Source: Paraburkholderia lacunae
GTDB taxonomy: Bacteria > Pseudomonadota > Gammaproteobacteria > Burkholderiales > Burkholderiaceae
Assembly (NCBI RefSeq): GCF_003353175.1
Contig: NZ_QHKS01000021.1
Span: 84,274 to 148,273 of the forward strand
Direction: 5' to 3'
Length of the DNA: 64,000 bases
The stretch's first letter is position 1; every line of letters begins with the position of its first letter. Shown piece after piece: positions 50,701 to 58,285 of the stretch. Made by a program: the position numbers and the translations under genes. The notes beneath the pieces were generated by a model. It saw only the letters and a program-made list of their open reading frames with translations, did no database searches and had not been told where the DNA came from.

Positions 50701-51886
50701 TGATCTCGCCCGCGGCCATGCGCGCGAACATGTCGATCGTGCCGTTGCCGGCCTTGGGCTTCAGCGTGCCTTTCGGAATACCCCACAGGTCTTCGACAAA
50801 CGCGCGGTCTTCTTCCACCAGCACCGAACGCTGGCCCGGCAAACCCGGCCCCATGTAGCCCATTTCGCGGCCGCCCATCGCATTCGGCTGCCCCGTCAGC
50901 GAGAACGGTCCGCTGCCGCGGCGGCAGATCTTGCCCGTGGCCAGATGCAGATTGCAGATCGCGTTCGTGTGCCACGTGCCGTGCGTGCTCTGATTGAGGC
51001 CCATGGTCCAGCAGCTCATCCACTCGGGCGCTGCACCGATCATGGCCGCCGCCTGAAGGATGTCCGCTTCGGCCAGACCCGTGATCTGCGCGACTTTGGC
51101 CGGCGTGTAGTCGGCAAGGAACGCGGGCATCCCGTCCCAGCCTTCGGTGGCTTCGGCGATAAACGCCGCATCCGTATGACCGTTCCGATGCAGCAGATGC
51201 AGCAGGCCGTTGAGCAACGCGAGGTCGGTGCCCGGTTTGATCTGCATGAACAGATCGGCCTTCTCGGCGGTGGTGTTGCGGCGCGGATCGACGACGATCA
51301 GTTTCGCGCCCGCCTTCACGCGATCCATCATCCGCAGAAACAGAATCGGGTGACAGTCAGCCATATTCGCGCCGATCACGAAGAACAGATCGGCGTGGTC
51401 GATATCTTCGTACGATCCGGGCGGGCCATCCGCGCCGAGCGAGAGCTTGTAGCCGCTGCCCGCGCTCGCCATGCACAGCCGCGAATTCGATTCGATGTTG
51501 CTGGTGCCGACAAAACCCTTCGCGAGCTTGTTGACGAGGTACTGCGCCTCGATCGACATTTGCCCCGAGACGTAGAACGACAACGCGTCAGGCCCGTGTT
51601 CGTCGAGCAGGCCGCGCAAGCGCGCCGCCGTGGTGCTGATCGCCTGCGCCATCGGCAGCGGCGCCGGGTCCTGATCGCGTGCGTGGCGCACGAACGCACC
51701 TTCCAGCCGTCCCGACTTGCGCAACGCGACGTGCGCCGACTGGCCCTTCGTGCACAGCCGTCCGAGGTTGGCCGGATGCTCCTTGTCGCCGGAAATCTTG
51801 ACGACCTGGCCGTCCTCGACGTGCAGCACCATACCGCAGCCAACGCCGCAGTAAGGACACACGGTTTTTACGCTATTGCTCGCCAT
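47705..51886 (-). CDS. assimilatory nitrate reductase fused to a CysJ-like flavoprotein reductase
   Basis: 1393 residues, two enzymes in one chain. Residues 1-~700: molybdenum bis-MGD nitrate reductase with [4Fe-4S] ligands Cys10, Cys13, Cys17, Cys45 and Mo ligand Cys138 (NSRLCMASA). Linker ~700-850 includes two short similar helical motifs (ERAYLAGFVSGLR, TRLYLDGLFGGLY). From ~855: flavodoxin domain (LLWASQTGNTESL), then FAD-binding CysJ-type domain with RLYSIASS near 1180, and NADPH domain with GPGTGVAPFRSF near 1253. The fusion should pass electrons from NADPH through FAD and FMN to the Fe-S/Mo centres without a separate reductase subunit. It sits 42 bases after nirD in the nirB-nirD operon. 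Elsewhere NasC or ferredoxin serves as donor. Confidence 0.93.
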   Translation of the reverse strand: MASNSVKTVCPYCGVGCGMVLHVEDGQVVKISGDKEHPANLGRLCTKGQSAHVALRKSGRLEGAFVRHARDQDPAPLPMAQAISTTAARLRGLLDEHGPDALSFYVSGQMSIEAQYLVNKLAKGFVGTSNIESNSRLCMASAGSGYKLSLGADGPPGSYEDIDHADLFFVIGANMADCHPILFLRMMDRVKAGAKLIVVDPRRNTTAEKADLFMQIKPGTDLALLNGLLHLLHRNGHTDAAFIAEATEGWDGMPAFLADYTPAKVAQITGLAEADILQAAAMIGAAPEWMSCWTMGLNQSTHGTWHTNAICNLHLATGKICRRGSGPFSLTGQPNAMGGREMGYMGPGLPGQRSVLVEEDRAFVEDLWGIPKGTLKPKAGNGTIDMFARMAAGEIKACWIICTNPVASVANRRNAIAGLQAAELVIAQDAFLDTETNRYADVLLPGALWAEAEGVMINSERNLTLMQKGIEPPGAALPDWQIIARIACEMGFADAFSYTSAEEVFAEITRASNPKTGYDLRGASHRRLKETPLQWPLASEDCAERNPVRYLNDGVSQTLKALPDGNRPRLVFPTASGKAVFFARAYAAPAELPDGEFPIVLNTGRMQHQWHTMTKTGKVAMLNKLNPGPFVEIHPEDATALGIKPKDPVEIRSRRGRAVLPAVVTDRVSAGSCFAPMHWNDVFGDDLCINDVTSDAVDPVSQQPELKFCAVALSPLALDTIASPPFDTHDETLADAAVASANAAPVSAEELDMPRIDALSSLLQLPQTPPPSFNETERAYLAGFVSGLRSAEARGIDSVPVLPPGAPFDAATRLYLDGLFGGLYSRSAAALLAPALQPQPDSAPSSGVRIVRARPKVTLLWASQTGNTESLTERYATRLMESGFEIRTSCMVDYPASALAKAQYVLLMTSTFGDGDPPDNAQSFWTQLASEAAPRVDGVRYAVLALGDRNYDQFCGHGRRLDERLTAQGALRLLDRTDCDSEYQEIADAWLERIIVRIKEEDAALHAVPRDGMVNAVVPGLVPTKTRPAASRLVKNLQLNKQGTAKDTRYFSLSTGDSGLEYEAGDALGVWPSNCPELVDELIGLSGLSADAAVNVSGAGEMRLADALGKHYEIARPNPDALAFIASRSRNGALRDLLTPERKADLKQWLWGQQLADVLHEFPVDLTAAELTGMLKRLQPRLYSIASSPKAHPGEVHLTVSAVRYSNGRRNRKGVSSTFLADRAGDVSVPVFVQKSAHFRPPHVSDTPMIMVGPGTGVAPFRSFLHERRARGDKGRNWLFFGEQHAATDFYYRDELEALRDSGVLTRLDVAFSRDQADKIYVQDRMREQGAQLWAWLEDGAHFYVCGDANRMAKDVDAALKEVVARHGGMSDDKALEYVSRLAQEKRYARDVY

Positions 51887-51927
51887 GTCGCGTGATGCCG
51901 TTCGAAGAAGATGGAAAAATCAGCGGC

Positions 51928-52281
51928 TCAGACCGCGACCCACACCTGGCCGTTTTCAACCCGCGCGGCGAACGCGCTGACTGAATACGCCGGTGTTTCA
52001 AGGCACTCGCCGGTGCGCAGGTCGAAGTGATGCTTGTAGATCGGCGAGGCGACCACGAGGCGCTCGCCAAGACTGCCGATCAGCCCGCGAGAGAGCACCG
52101 CCGCCTGCGAGCCCGGATCGAAGTTGTCGATCGCGAACACGCTGTTGTTCGCGCCGCCTTCGCTCACGTGAAATACCGCCACCTGTTCGCCGTTGACGAG
52201 CGCGCAGACGCCCGTGTTGGGAACGATGTCGTCGAGCGGGCAAATCGGCGTCCAGGCGGGCGGCAGGCGGTCGTTGTTCAT
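51928..52281 (-). CDS. nirD: assimilatory nitrite reductase small subunit
   Basis: 117 residues with a Rieske-like fold (CPLDDIVPNTGVCALVNGEQ and SPIYKHHFDLRTGECLE), but the Cys-x-His pairs that bind the cluster are missing, as is normal for NirD. It partners with NirB. GAGGA is nine bases before the start. It lies 32 bases after nirB and 41 before the nitrate reductase fusion. Confidence 0.93.
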   Translation of the reverse strand: MNNDRLPPAWTPICPLDDIVPNTGVCALVNGEQVAVFHVSEGGANNSVFAIDNFDPGSQAAVLSRGLIGSLGERLVVASPIYKHHFDLRTGECLETPAYSVSAFAARVENGQVWVAV

Positions 52282-52313
52282 GGCGGAAGTCCTCGGTGAA
52301 TGGCGCAAAAAAA

Positions 52314-54854
52314 TCAAACGGTCTCGACCACGACAGGAATCGCGGCCAGCTTCGCTTGCCGCTCGGCGGGCGTCGCAGGCCGGATCTGGCCGCGCTCCTC
52401 GACGAATGTGACGTTACTGTCGGCCTGCTCGCTGTTGACGAAATGACGGAAGCGCTTGCGTGTTTCGGGATCGGTGACGGCCTTTTTCCACTCGTCTTCG
52501 TAGCTGTCGACCACGTGCTGCATCTCCGCCTCGAGCTCCGACGCAACCCCAAGACGATCGTTGACCACCACGTCGATCAGATACGCGAGCCCGCCTTCGA
52601 GGTTGTCGCGCCACACGCTGGTGCGTTGCAGCCTATCGGCGGTGCGCACGTAGAACATCAGGAAGCGGTCGATGTAGCGCACCAGCGTGTCGTGATCGAG
52701 GTCCGACGCGAGCAGTTCGGCGTGGCGCGGTTTCATGCCGCCGTTGCCGCACACGTAGAGATTCCAGCCCTTCTCGGTGGCGATAATGCCGACGTCCTTG
52801 CCCTGCGCTTCCGCGCATTCGCGGGTGCAGCCCGACACGCCGAACTTGATCTTGTGCGGCGTACGCAGGCCCTTGTAGCGGTTCTCGATCTCGACCGCGA
52901 GGCCCACCGAATCGCCGACGCCGTAGCGGCACCACGTCGAGCCGACACACGACTTCACGGTGCGCAGCGATTTGCCGTACGCATGGCCCGATTCGAAACC
53001 GGCGGCGATCAGTTCTTCCCAGATCAACGGCAGTTGCTCGACGCGCGCGCCGAACATATCGACTCGCTGACCGCCGGTGATCTTCGTGTAGAGACCGTAT
53101 TTCTTCGCGACCTGGCCGACCGCGATCAGCCCATCGGGCGTCACCTCGCCGCCCGGCATGCGCGGCACGACCGAATACGTGCCGTCGCGCTGGATGTTGG
53201 CGAGGTAGTAATCGTTGGTGTCCTGCAGCGACGCGTGCTCTTTCTTCAGCACGAATTCGTTCCAGCACGACGCGAGGATGCTCGCCACCGCCGGCTTGCA
53301 GATATCGCAGCCGAGCCCGCGGCCATGCTTCGCGAGCAATGCGCCGAAGCTGCGCACGCCCTCGACACGCACGATGTGATACAGCTCCTGGCGCGAATAC
53401 GGGAAGTGCTCGCACACGTGGTTGTTGACCGCGAGCCCCTGCTTCTTCATCTCCGCCTTCATCACCTGGGTGACGAGCGGCACGCAGCCGCCGCACGAGG
53501 TGCCGGCCTGGGTCGCGCATTTGAGCGCGCCGATGTCGGTCGCGCCGGCGCACACGGCGGCGCACAGGTCGCCCTTCGAGACGTTGTTGCACGAGCAGAT
53601 CTGCGCGCCGGCGGGCAAGGCCTCGACGCCGAGCGCCGGTTTCGCCTGACCATCGGACTGCGGCAGGATCAGGAATTCCGGTGCTTCCGGCAATTCGATG
53701 CGGTTCAGCATCATCTGCAGCAGGCTGCCGTATTCGCCCGCGTCGCCGACCATCACACCGCCGAGCAGATACTTGCCGCACTCGGACACCACCAGCTTCT
53801 TGTAGACCTGCTTGCGTTCGTCGCTGAACTGATATGCGCGGCTGCCCGGCGTGTTGCCATGCGCGTCGCCGATGCTCGCGACATCCACACCCATCAGCTT
53901 GAGCTTGGTGCTCATATCGGCGCCGCCGAATTCCGCCGACTCGCCGAGCAGTTGCTTCGCCACTGTGCGCGCCATGTCATAGCCGGGCGCGACGAGGCCG
54001 AACAGCTGGCCGTTCCACAGCGCGCACTCGCCGACCGCGTAGATGTGCGGATCGCTGGTGCGGCACGCGTTGTCGATCACGATGCCGCCACGCGCGCCGA
54101 GCGTCAGGCCGCTTTCCCGCGCGAGGTCGTCGCGCGGACGGATGCCCGCGGAGAACACGATCATGTCGGTGTCGAGATGGCTGCCGTCGGCGAACTGCAT
54201 GCGGTGCGCGCCGTTCTCGCCGTCGACGATCGCCGTGGTGTTCTTCTGCGTGTGCACGGTCACGCCAAGTTCTTCGATCTTGCTGCGCAGCACGCGGCCG
54301 CCGCCGTCGTCGACCTGCACCGCCATCAGGCGCGGCGCGAATTCGACCACGTGGGTTTGCAGGCCCATGTCGCGCAGCGCCTTCGCGCATTCGAGCCCGA
54401 GCAGACCGCCGCCGACCACCGTGCCCGTCTTCGAGCGCGCGCCGCATTCCTGCATCGCTTCGAGGTCGTCGATGGTGCGGTAGACGAAGCAGTCGGTGCG
54501 CTCGCGGCCCGGCACCGGCGGCACGAACGGATACGAACCGGTGGCGAACACCAGTTTGTCGTACGGCAAGGTTTCGCCGGTCGACACCGTCACGGTGCGT
54601 GCATCGCGATCGATCGCGACGGCCTTGGCGCTCAGTTTGAGCAACACGTTCTGGCGTTCGAAGAAACCCGGTTCGACCAGCGAGAGATCGTCCGCCGACT
54701 TGCCGGCAAAAAATTCGGACAGATGCACGCGGTCGTACGCGGGCCGCGACTCTTCGCACAGCACCGTGATGTCGAGACCATGTGCCGCGTCCTGCGTGAG
54801 GCACTCGACCAGTTTGTGGCCGACCATCCCGTGACCGATAACGATGATTTTCAT
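52314..54854 (-). CDS. nirB: assimilatory nitrite reductase (NADH) large subunit
   Basis: 846 residues, full length. Order: FAD/NAD-binding (VIGHGMVGHKLVECL at the start, GGGLLGLECAKAL near 150), BFD-type [2Fe-2S] domain (CSCNNVSKGDLCAAVC near 425), then the siroheme/[4Fe-4S] half with the four Cys of CVGSTWCRYG and SGCTRECAEAQ (~630-680). It reduces nitrite to ammonium with NAD(P)H. GAGGA precedes the ATG. It heads the operon, which has a sigma-54 promoter and an ANTAR-type leader upstream. Confidence 0.95.
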   Translation of the reverse strand: MKIIVIGHGMVGHKLVECLTQDAAHGLDITVLCEESRPAYDRVHLSEFFAGKSADDLSLVEPGFFERQNVLLKLSAKAVAIDRDARTVTVSTGETLPYDKLVFATGSYPFVPPVPGRERTDCFVYRTIDDLEAMQECGARSKTGTVVGGGLLGLECAKALRDMGLQTHVVEFAPRLMAVQVDDGGGRVLRSKIEELGVTVHTQKNTTAIVDGENGAHRMQFADGSHLDTDMIVFSAGIRPRDDLARESGLTLGARGGIVIDNACRTSDPHIYAVGECALWNGQLFGLVAPGYDMARTVAKQLLGESAEFGGADMSTKLKLMGVDVASIGDAHGNTPGSRAYQFSDERKQVYKKLVVSECGKYLLGGVMVGDAGEYGSLLQMMLNRIELPEAPEFLILPQSDGQAKPALGVEALPAGAQICSCNNVSKGDLCAAVCAGATDIGALKCATQAGTSCGGCVPLVTQVMKAEMKKQGLAVNNHVCEHFPYSRQELYHIVRVEGVRSFGALLAKHGRGLGCDICKPAVASILASCWNEFVLKKEHASLQDTNDYYLANIQRDGTYSVVPRMPGGEVTPDGLIAVGQVAKKYGLYTKITGGQRVDMFGARVEQLPLIWEELIAAGFESGHAYGKSLRTVKSCVGSTWCRYGVGDSVGLAVEIENRYKGLRTPHKIKFGVSGCTRECAEAQGKDVGIIATEKGWNLYVCGNGGMKPRHAELLASDLDHDTLVRYIDRFLMFYVRTADRLQRTSVWRDNLEGGLAYLIDVVVNDRLGVASELEAEMQHVVDSYEDEWKKAVTDPETRKRFRHFVNSEQADSNVTFVEERGQIRPATPAERQAKLAAIPVVVETV

Positions 54855-54923
54855 GAACGCGCTGTCCTCGCTGTGCTGGGCTTGAATCGCTGCCGGCCGA
54901 CTGGTGAGCGAGAGCGATTCCGG

Positions 54924-55041
54924 AAATAAAAACGGCGTCCCGCGAACCCAGTCGATGACTGAATTCGGGGGACGCCGTTGTCCGAACCTGTGATGCAGCG
55001 AGCGCCTTGTTGTTGCACTCGCGCCGGATCCACGTTGATCC
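54924..55041 (-). promoter_or_regulatory. ANTAR-type antitermination leader with intrinsic terminator, nirB operon
   Basis: On the minus strand: hairpin P1 GGATC-AACGTG-GATCC (55026-55041), a ~42-base linker, hairpin P2 GGAC-AACGGC-GTCC (54970-54983), and a terminator whose 11-bp stem (54931-54941 with 54969-54979) is followed by a T-rich run and shares bases with P2. Both loops are hexanucleotides with A at position 1 and G at position 4, the signature bound by ANTAR proteins such as NasT/NasR. The P2 and terminator folds exclude each other, so binding would permit read-through into nirB. The nasT gene is not in the window. Confidence 0.8.
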
Positions 55042-55056
55042 GATGGCGAGGCTTAA

Positions 55057-55072
55057 TGCAAAGGCCGTGCCA
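55057..55072 (-). promoter_or_regulatory. sigma-54 promoter of the nirB operon
   Basis: Minus strand TGGCACGGCCTTTGCA, a full match to the -24/-12 consensus. The expected transcript start (~55046) is five bases before hairpin P1, so the leader begins directly with the ANTAR target. Confidence 0.9.
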
Positions 55073-55173
55073 ACTGTGCGAAATGACCGCCACAGGGCCG
55101 TAGCGCGGCGGTTTGTGGCGAATGGCACGCGCGTGCGGCGAACGTGGCACGCGATGCGTTTTGATGCAGCCAG

Positions 55174-55209
55174 GCACATGGCTGGTGCGACGCAGCACTG
55201 TGCGCGTGC
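55174..55209. promoter_or_regulatory. two NtrC-like enhancer sites between divergent sigma-54 promoters
   Basis: GCAC-N7-GTGC occurs at 55174-55188 and 55195-55209, the core of the NtrC site. Centres are 21 bp apart (two helical turns). They are 110 and 131 bp from the nirB -24 element and 99 and 120 bp from the opposite one, so one NtrC complex could serve both directions. Confidence 0.65.
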
Positions 55210-55299
55210 GAGCGGCCGGCACACGAGCGGTACGTTTCAGGTGCATTTCCCAGCCTGCCGACGAAGCGTGGCAAGGGTTGGGCGCAGGTTGCCGCGCGA

Positions 55300-55315
55300 T
55301 GGCGTGGTATTTGCA
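55300..55315 (+). promoter_or_regulatory. candidate sigma-54 promoter of the uroporphyrinogen methyltransferase gene
   Basis: TGGCGTGGTATTTGCA: GG and GC 10 bases apart, perfect TTGCA -12 block, two mismatches in the -24 block. It points to the gene at 55567 through a ~240-base leader. Confidence 0.65.
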
Positions 55316-55445
55316 TGAGTGGGTGCTGAGCCTTGCGGGCAATGCAGCCGCGAGCGCATGAAATCCGGGCGACGCACAGCGTAGTGCTTCGCTCTGCTTG
55401 AACGTTCCTCTTAAACGCTTCTCTTAAACATAGTCAGCAGCATCC

Positions 55446-55495
55446 GGACAACGGCGTCCCCTCGTGAGCACCACGAGCGGACGCCATTTTTTTTT
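55446..55495 (+). terminator. leader terminator with ANTAR-type P2 hairpin before the methyltransferase gene
   Basis: GGAC-AACGGC-GTCC (55446-55459) is identical to P2 of the nirB leader. It overlaps a terminator: GGCGTCC (55453-55459) pairs with GGACGCC (55479-55485), enclosing CTCGTG-AGCAC-CACGAG, and nine T follow. The gene starts 71 bases later, so the terminator must be bypassed. A matching P1 hairpin is not evident to me. Confidence 0.7.
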
Positions 55496-55566
55496 GGCGC
55501 TGCCGTTGCGCCCCACCGCGACGGCAGCGAGCCATTCAACACACAAAACAAGCCAAGGACATCGCG

Positions 55567-56373
55567 ATGAACACCACCACTGGCAAGGTCACACTATTGA
55601 GTGCCGGCCCGGGCGAGCTCGACCTGCTCACGCTCAAAGCCGTCAAGGCACTCGCCGCCGCCGACGTCGTGCTGCTAGACGACCTCGCCAATCCCGAGAT
55701 CGCGTCGCTGGCGCCGCAAGCGCGGGTGATTCGCGTCGGCAAGCGCGGCGGCTGCCGTTCGACGCCGCAAGCGTTCATCGAACGCCTGATGCAGCGCTAT
55801 GCGCTCAAGGGTTTGCATGTGGTGCGCGTCAAGGGCGGCGAGGCGCTGTTGTTCGGCCGGGCCGGGGAAGAACTCGCGGCACTGCGCGGCGCGCGGATTC
55901 CGGTGGAGATCGTCAACGGGATTTCATCAGGTTTCGCGGCGGCGGCGAGTCTCGGCATTTCGTTGACGCATCGCCGCCATTGCCATGGCGTCACCTTCGT
56001 CACCGCGCATACCGAAGATCACGGCGAGCCGGACTGGGCCGCGTTGGCCGCGACCCGCACGACGCTGGCGATCTATATGGGGATGCGGCGCATCGAGAGT
56101 CTCGCCACCGCGTTGCTGGCGAGTCTGCCTGCCGATACGCCCGCGGCCGTCGTCCAATGGGCGGGCGGACCCGGCGAGCGGCGCTTGCTGACCCGACTCG
56201 ACCGGCTCGCCGCCGATGCCGCCAGCGCGGGGTTCGGCAGTCCGGCGGTGATTCTGGTGGGGAGCGCGGTCGGCGAGAGCGTCGAGCGCGGGGTTGAGTG
56301 GAAAGACGAAGCGGCGGCTCTGTTGACCGACGGCCGGCTGACAGCGGCGGAAGCCACTGCGCAAGCCGCGTAA
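55567..56373 (+). CDS. cobA: uroporphyrinogen-III C-methyltransferase (siroheme synthesis)
   Basis: 268 residues, SUMT family: LLSAGPGELDLLTLKAVKAL (SAM-binding start), ADVVLLDDL, RVKGGEALLFGRAGEE (substrate loop, usually GGDPxxFGRxxEE) and GISSGFAAAA. It methylates uroporphyrinogen III to precorrin-2 for siroheme, the cofactor of NirB. Divergence from nirB and the shared leader motifs support a nitrite-reductase role rather than cobalamin. The GGE in place of GGD in the substrate loop is slightly unusual. Confidence 0.9.
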   Translation: MNTTTGKVTLLSAGPGELDLLTLKAVKALAAADVVLLDDLANPEIASLAPQARVIRVGKRGGCRSTPQAFIERLMQRYALKGLHVVRVKGGEALLFGRAGEELAALRGARIPVEIVNGISSGFAAAASLGISLTHRRHCHGVTFVTAHTEDHGEPDWAALAATRTTLAIYMGMRRIESLATALLASLPADTPAAVVQWAGGPGERRLLTRLDRLAADAASAGFGSPAVILVGSAVGESVERGVEWKDEAAALLTDGRLTAAEATAQAA

Positions 56374-56375
56374 GC

Positions 56376-57254
56376 TCAGTCGCCGAACCCCAGTTCAGCT
56401 TCGACGTCTTGCCCGACGCGCAGCCATGCCCCCGCGCCACGCGAAACGATCGCGTTGTTGCCGAAGGTCAGCGCCCCGCCGCGCTGCGCATTCGCGCGGT
56501 AGGCGCTCATCGTGTCGGTCGGTTCGTTCGGCCAGTCCGGGTCGGGCGCGCCTTTGGCCTGATCGATGGTCGGCATCGGGCAGCGCGAGCACAGTTTGAC
56601 CAGCTGTAATTGCACGGCCTGCGCTTCGCTGCCCGCACTGCCGACGCTCAAGCTCTCCACATAATCCTCTTCATACGGATCGAGCCCGGTCACCACGACG
56701 TTGGGCCGGAACCGGTCGATCGGAATCGACGGCGCGCCCTTGCGGTTCAGACGCAGGTTCAGATCGTCGAGCGACGCCTGGCCGATCACGAGCAACGGAA
56801 AACCGTCGGCGAAATGCGTGGTTGCGCCAACCTCGCCGGTATATTCCGGATCGACGATCCGCTCGCGCCGCGGATCGAAGCGCAACAAGCGCGCCGGCAC
56901 GCCGAGAAACGTTGAAAACCATGCGGCGCTTGCTTCGCCGGTGTCGAGCCCGTGGACCGGGTCGCCCCATACAGTGGTTTGCACCGGCTGCGGCGCGGCG
57001 AGTTCGGCCGCATCGAGCGGCGTGCGCAGTTCGCGCATGCCAGGCGCGCTGATCACCAGTTCATGCTCGGCAAGCGCGACCTTGATCAACGCCATGCGCG
57101 GATAGACGCGCTGCGTGAGCATCGCGCCGCCCGGGTCGGCGACCATCCAGCTTCGATCGTATTCGAAGCCCGTGGCGAGCAGGCGCGCTTCGTTCAGCGC
57201 AATGCCGGCGCACGATTTGATCGGATAGACGTAGAGTTCGCTGATGGTAGGCAT
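56376..57254 (-). CDS. MOSC-domain protein (YcbX-like, without ferredoxin domain)
   Basis: 292 residues. MOSC_N domain (ISELYVYPIKSCAGIALNEA) and MOSC domain with the sulfur/Mo-carrying Cys region LVKLCSRCPMPTIDQ near residue 237. Such proteins bind a molybdenum cofactor and reduce N-hydroxylated compounds, or deliver sulfur. E. coli YcbX has an extra C-terminal ferredoxin domain that is absent. The gene converges on cobA with a 2-base gap between stops. The start MPTISELYVY is the family N-terminus; the open frame extends upstream over the glcF remnant and is ignored. Confidence 0.85.
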   Translation of the reverse strand: MPTISELYVYPIKSCAGIALNEARLLATGFEYDRSWMVADPGGAMLTQRVYPRMALIKVALAEHELVISAPGMRELRTPLDAAELAAPQPVQTTVWGDPVHGLDTGEASAAWFSTFLGVPARLLRFDPRRERIVDPEYTGEVGATTHFADGFPLLVIGQASLDDLNLRLNRKGAPSIPIDRFRPNVVVTGLDPYEEDYVESLSVGSAGSEAQAVQLQLVKLCSRCPMPTIDQAKGAPDPDWPNEPTDTMSAYRANAQRGGALTFGNNAIVSRGAGAWLRVGQDVEAELGFGD

Positions 57255-57329
57255 GGCTTGGGGGCTCGCGATGTTTTTGTCGTAGGAGTCGATTGTAAAG
57301 CGCCTGCGGTCCGCGTTCTTCGCGGCGCT

Positions 57330-57794
57330 TGCCCCCGTATCCTGCGGTATTCGGCGCGCTGCTCGAAACCGGCCGGACGCTGCGCCGTTTCTTCCAGCCG
57401 CGCTTGGACGTAAAATTCCCAAGCGTAGCGCTCGGGCAAAGGCAAGGCCGGCGCCGCGGCATCCGCGCAAAATGCCGATGCGGGCAGGCTGCGTGCAACC
57501 CGCGCTGTCGCCGAACACCCACGCGGCCCGCGACGGCGCGGCTTCGATCTGAGCGCCGGGCCCGCTGCCCATCTGTGCTGCGGATCGGCGGGTACGCCTT
57601 CGATCACCCAGCCCGAGCTTGCGGAGCAGTGACGCAACCGCAAGCTCGACGCGCTGGAAAGCGGCAAGCCGGACCTGCTCGTCACGGCCAACCTCGGTCG
57701 CCGGACGCATCCGGATGGCGCCTGGCGCACCGCGGTGCGCCACTGGATAGAACTTGTAGAAGCATCCCTACCATCAACGAAACAGGAAATTCAT
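57330..57794 (+). pseudogene. glcF: glycolate oxidase iron-sulfur subunit (glcF) remnant
   Basis: Fragments of GlcF are readable in more than one frame: FGALLETGRTLRRFFQPRL, then GCVQPALSPNTHAA, then LCCGSAGT, then RNRKLDALESGKPDLLVTAN and VRHWIELVEASLP next to glcG. A TGA interrupts the last part after LAEQ, and frames shift between pieces. The CCGSAG motif is a Cys motif of the family. GlcF is ~405 residues, so at least half is missing and glcD and glcE are absent from this locus. Confidence 0.8.
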
Positions 57795-57795
57795 T

Positions 57796-58200
57796 ATGCT
57801 GAGCAAACCCGTGTTGACCGTTGCCGAAACCACCCGAATCCTCGAAGCCGCCCGCGCGGAGGCCGAGAAGAACCAGTGGGCCGTCGCCATCGCGGTGGTC
57901 GACGACGGTGGTCATCCGCTCGGCCTGCTGCGTCTGGACGGCGGCGCGCCGGCCAGCGCCTACATCGCGACGGAAAAAGCCCGCACTTCGGCGCTCGGCC
58001 GCCGCGAAACCAAGGTATATGAAGACATGATCAACAACGGCCGCACGGCATTCCTGAGCGCGCCGCTGCAAGGCACGCTGGAAGGCGGCGTGCCGGTGAT
58101 CGTCGACGGCCAGGTGGTCGGCGCGGTGGGCGTGTCGGGAGTCAAGTCGGATCAGGACGCGCAGATCGCCCGTGCGGGTATTCAGGCAGTCGCTGTTTAA
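57796..58200 (+). CDS. glcG: GlcG/HbpS-family protein
   Basis: 134 residues: LTVAETTRILEAARAEAEKN, then AVVDDGGHPLGLLRLDGG and LEGGVPVIVDGQVVGAVGVSG. It belongs to the heme-binding-protein-like GlcG family, which occurs in glycolate operons. Intact, with GGA upstream of the ATG. Its function in glycolate use is not established. It lies between the broken glcF and glcB. Confidence 0.9.
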   Translation: MLSKPVLTVAETTRILEAARAEAEKNQWAVAIAVVDDGGHPLGLLRLDGGAPASAYIATEKARTSALGRRETKVYEDMINNGRTAFLSAPLQGTLEGGVPVIVDGQVVGAVGVSGVKSDQDAQIARAGIQAVAV

Positions 58201-58285
58201 GGTTTCTCACGGCGGTTCATAAAAAACGCAACACTACCTACGGGCCGGTGCTCCCCACATCGGCCCCATTCAGATGGAGCAGTCG

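Noticed and set aside
48443..51895. 1150-codon plus-strand open frame opposite the nitrate reductase fusion
   Set aside because: Shadow of a high-GC gene: residue make-up (Arg, His, Ala, Gln) and lack of any domain fit a codon-position artefact; the minus-strand gene has clear motifs.
52296..54929. 877-codon plus-strand frame opposite nirB
   Set aside because: Same artefact; nirB motifs are complete on the minus strand and the frame runs over nirB's start and into its leader.
55111..55135. GCAC...GTGC pair at about 55125 as a third NtrC site
   Set aside because: The half-sites are separated by 4 bases rather than 7.
54851..55342. 163-codon minus-strand frame in the nirB-cobA gap
   Set aside because: It would cover the sigma-54 promoter, ANTAR hairpins and terminator; no ribosome site or domain.
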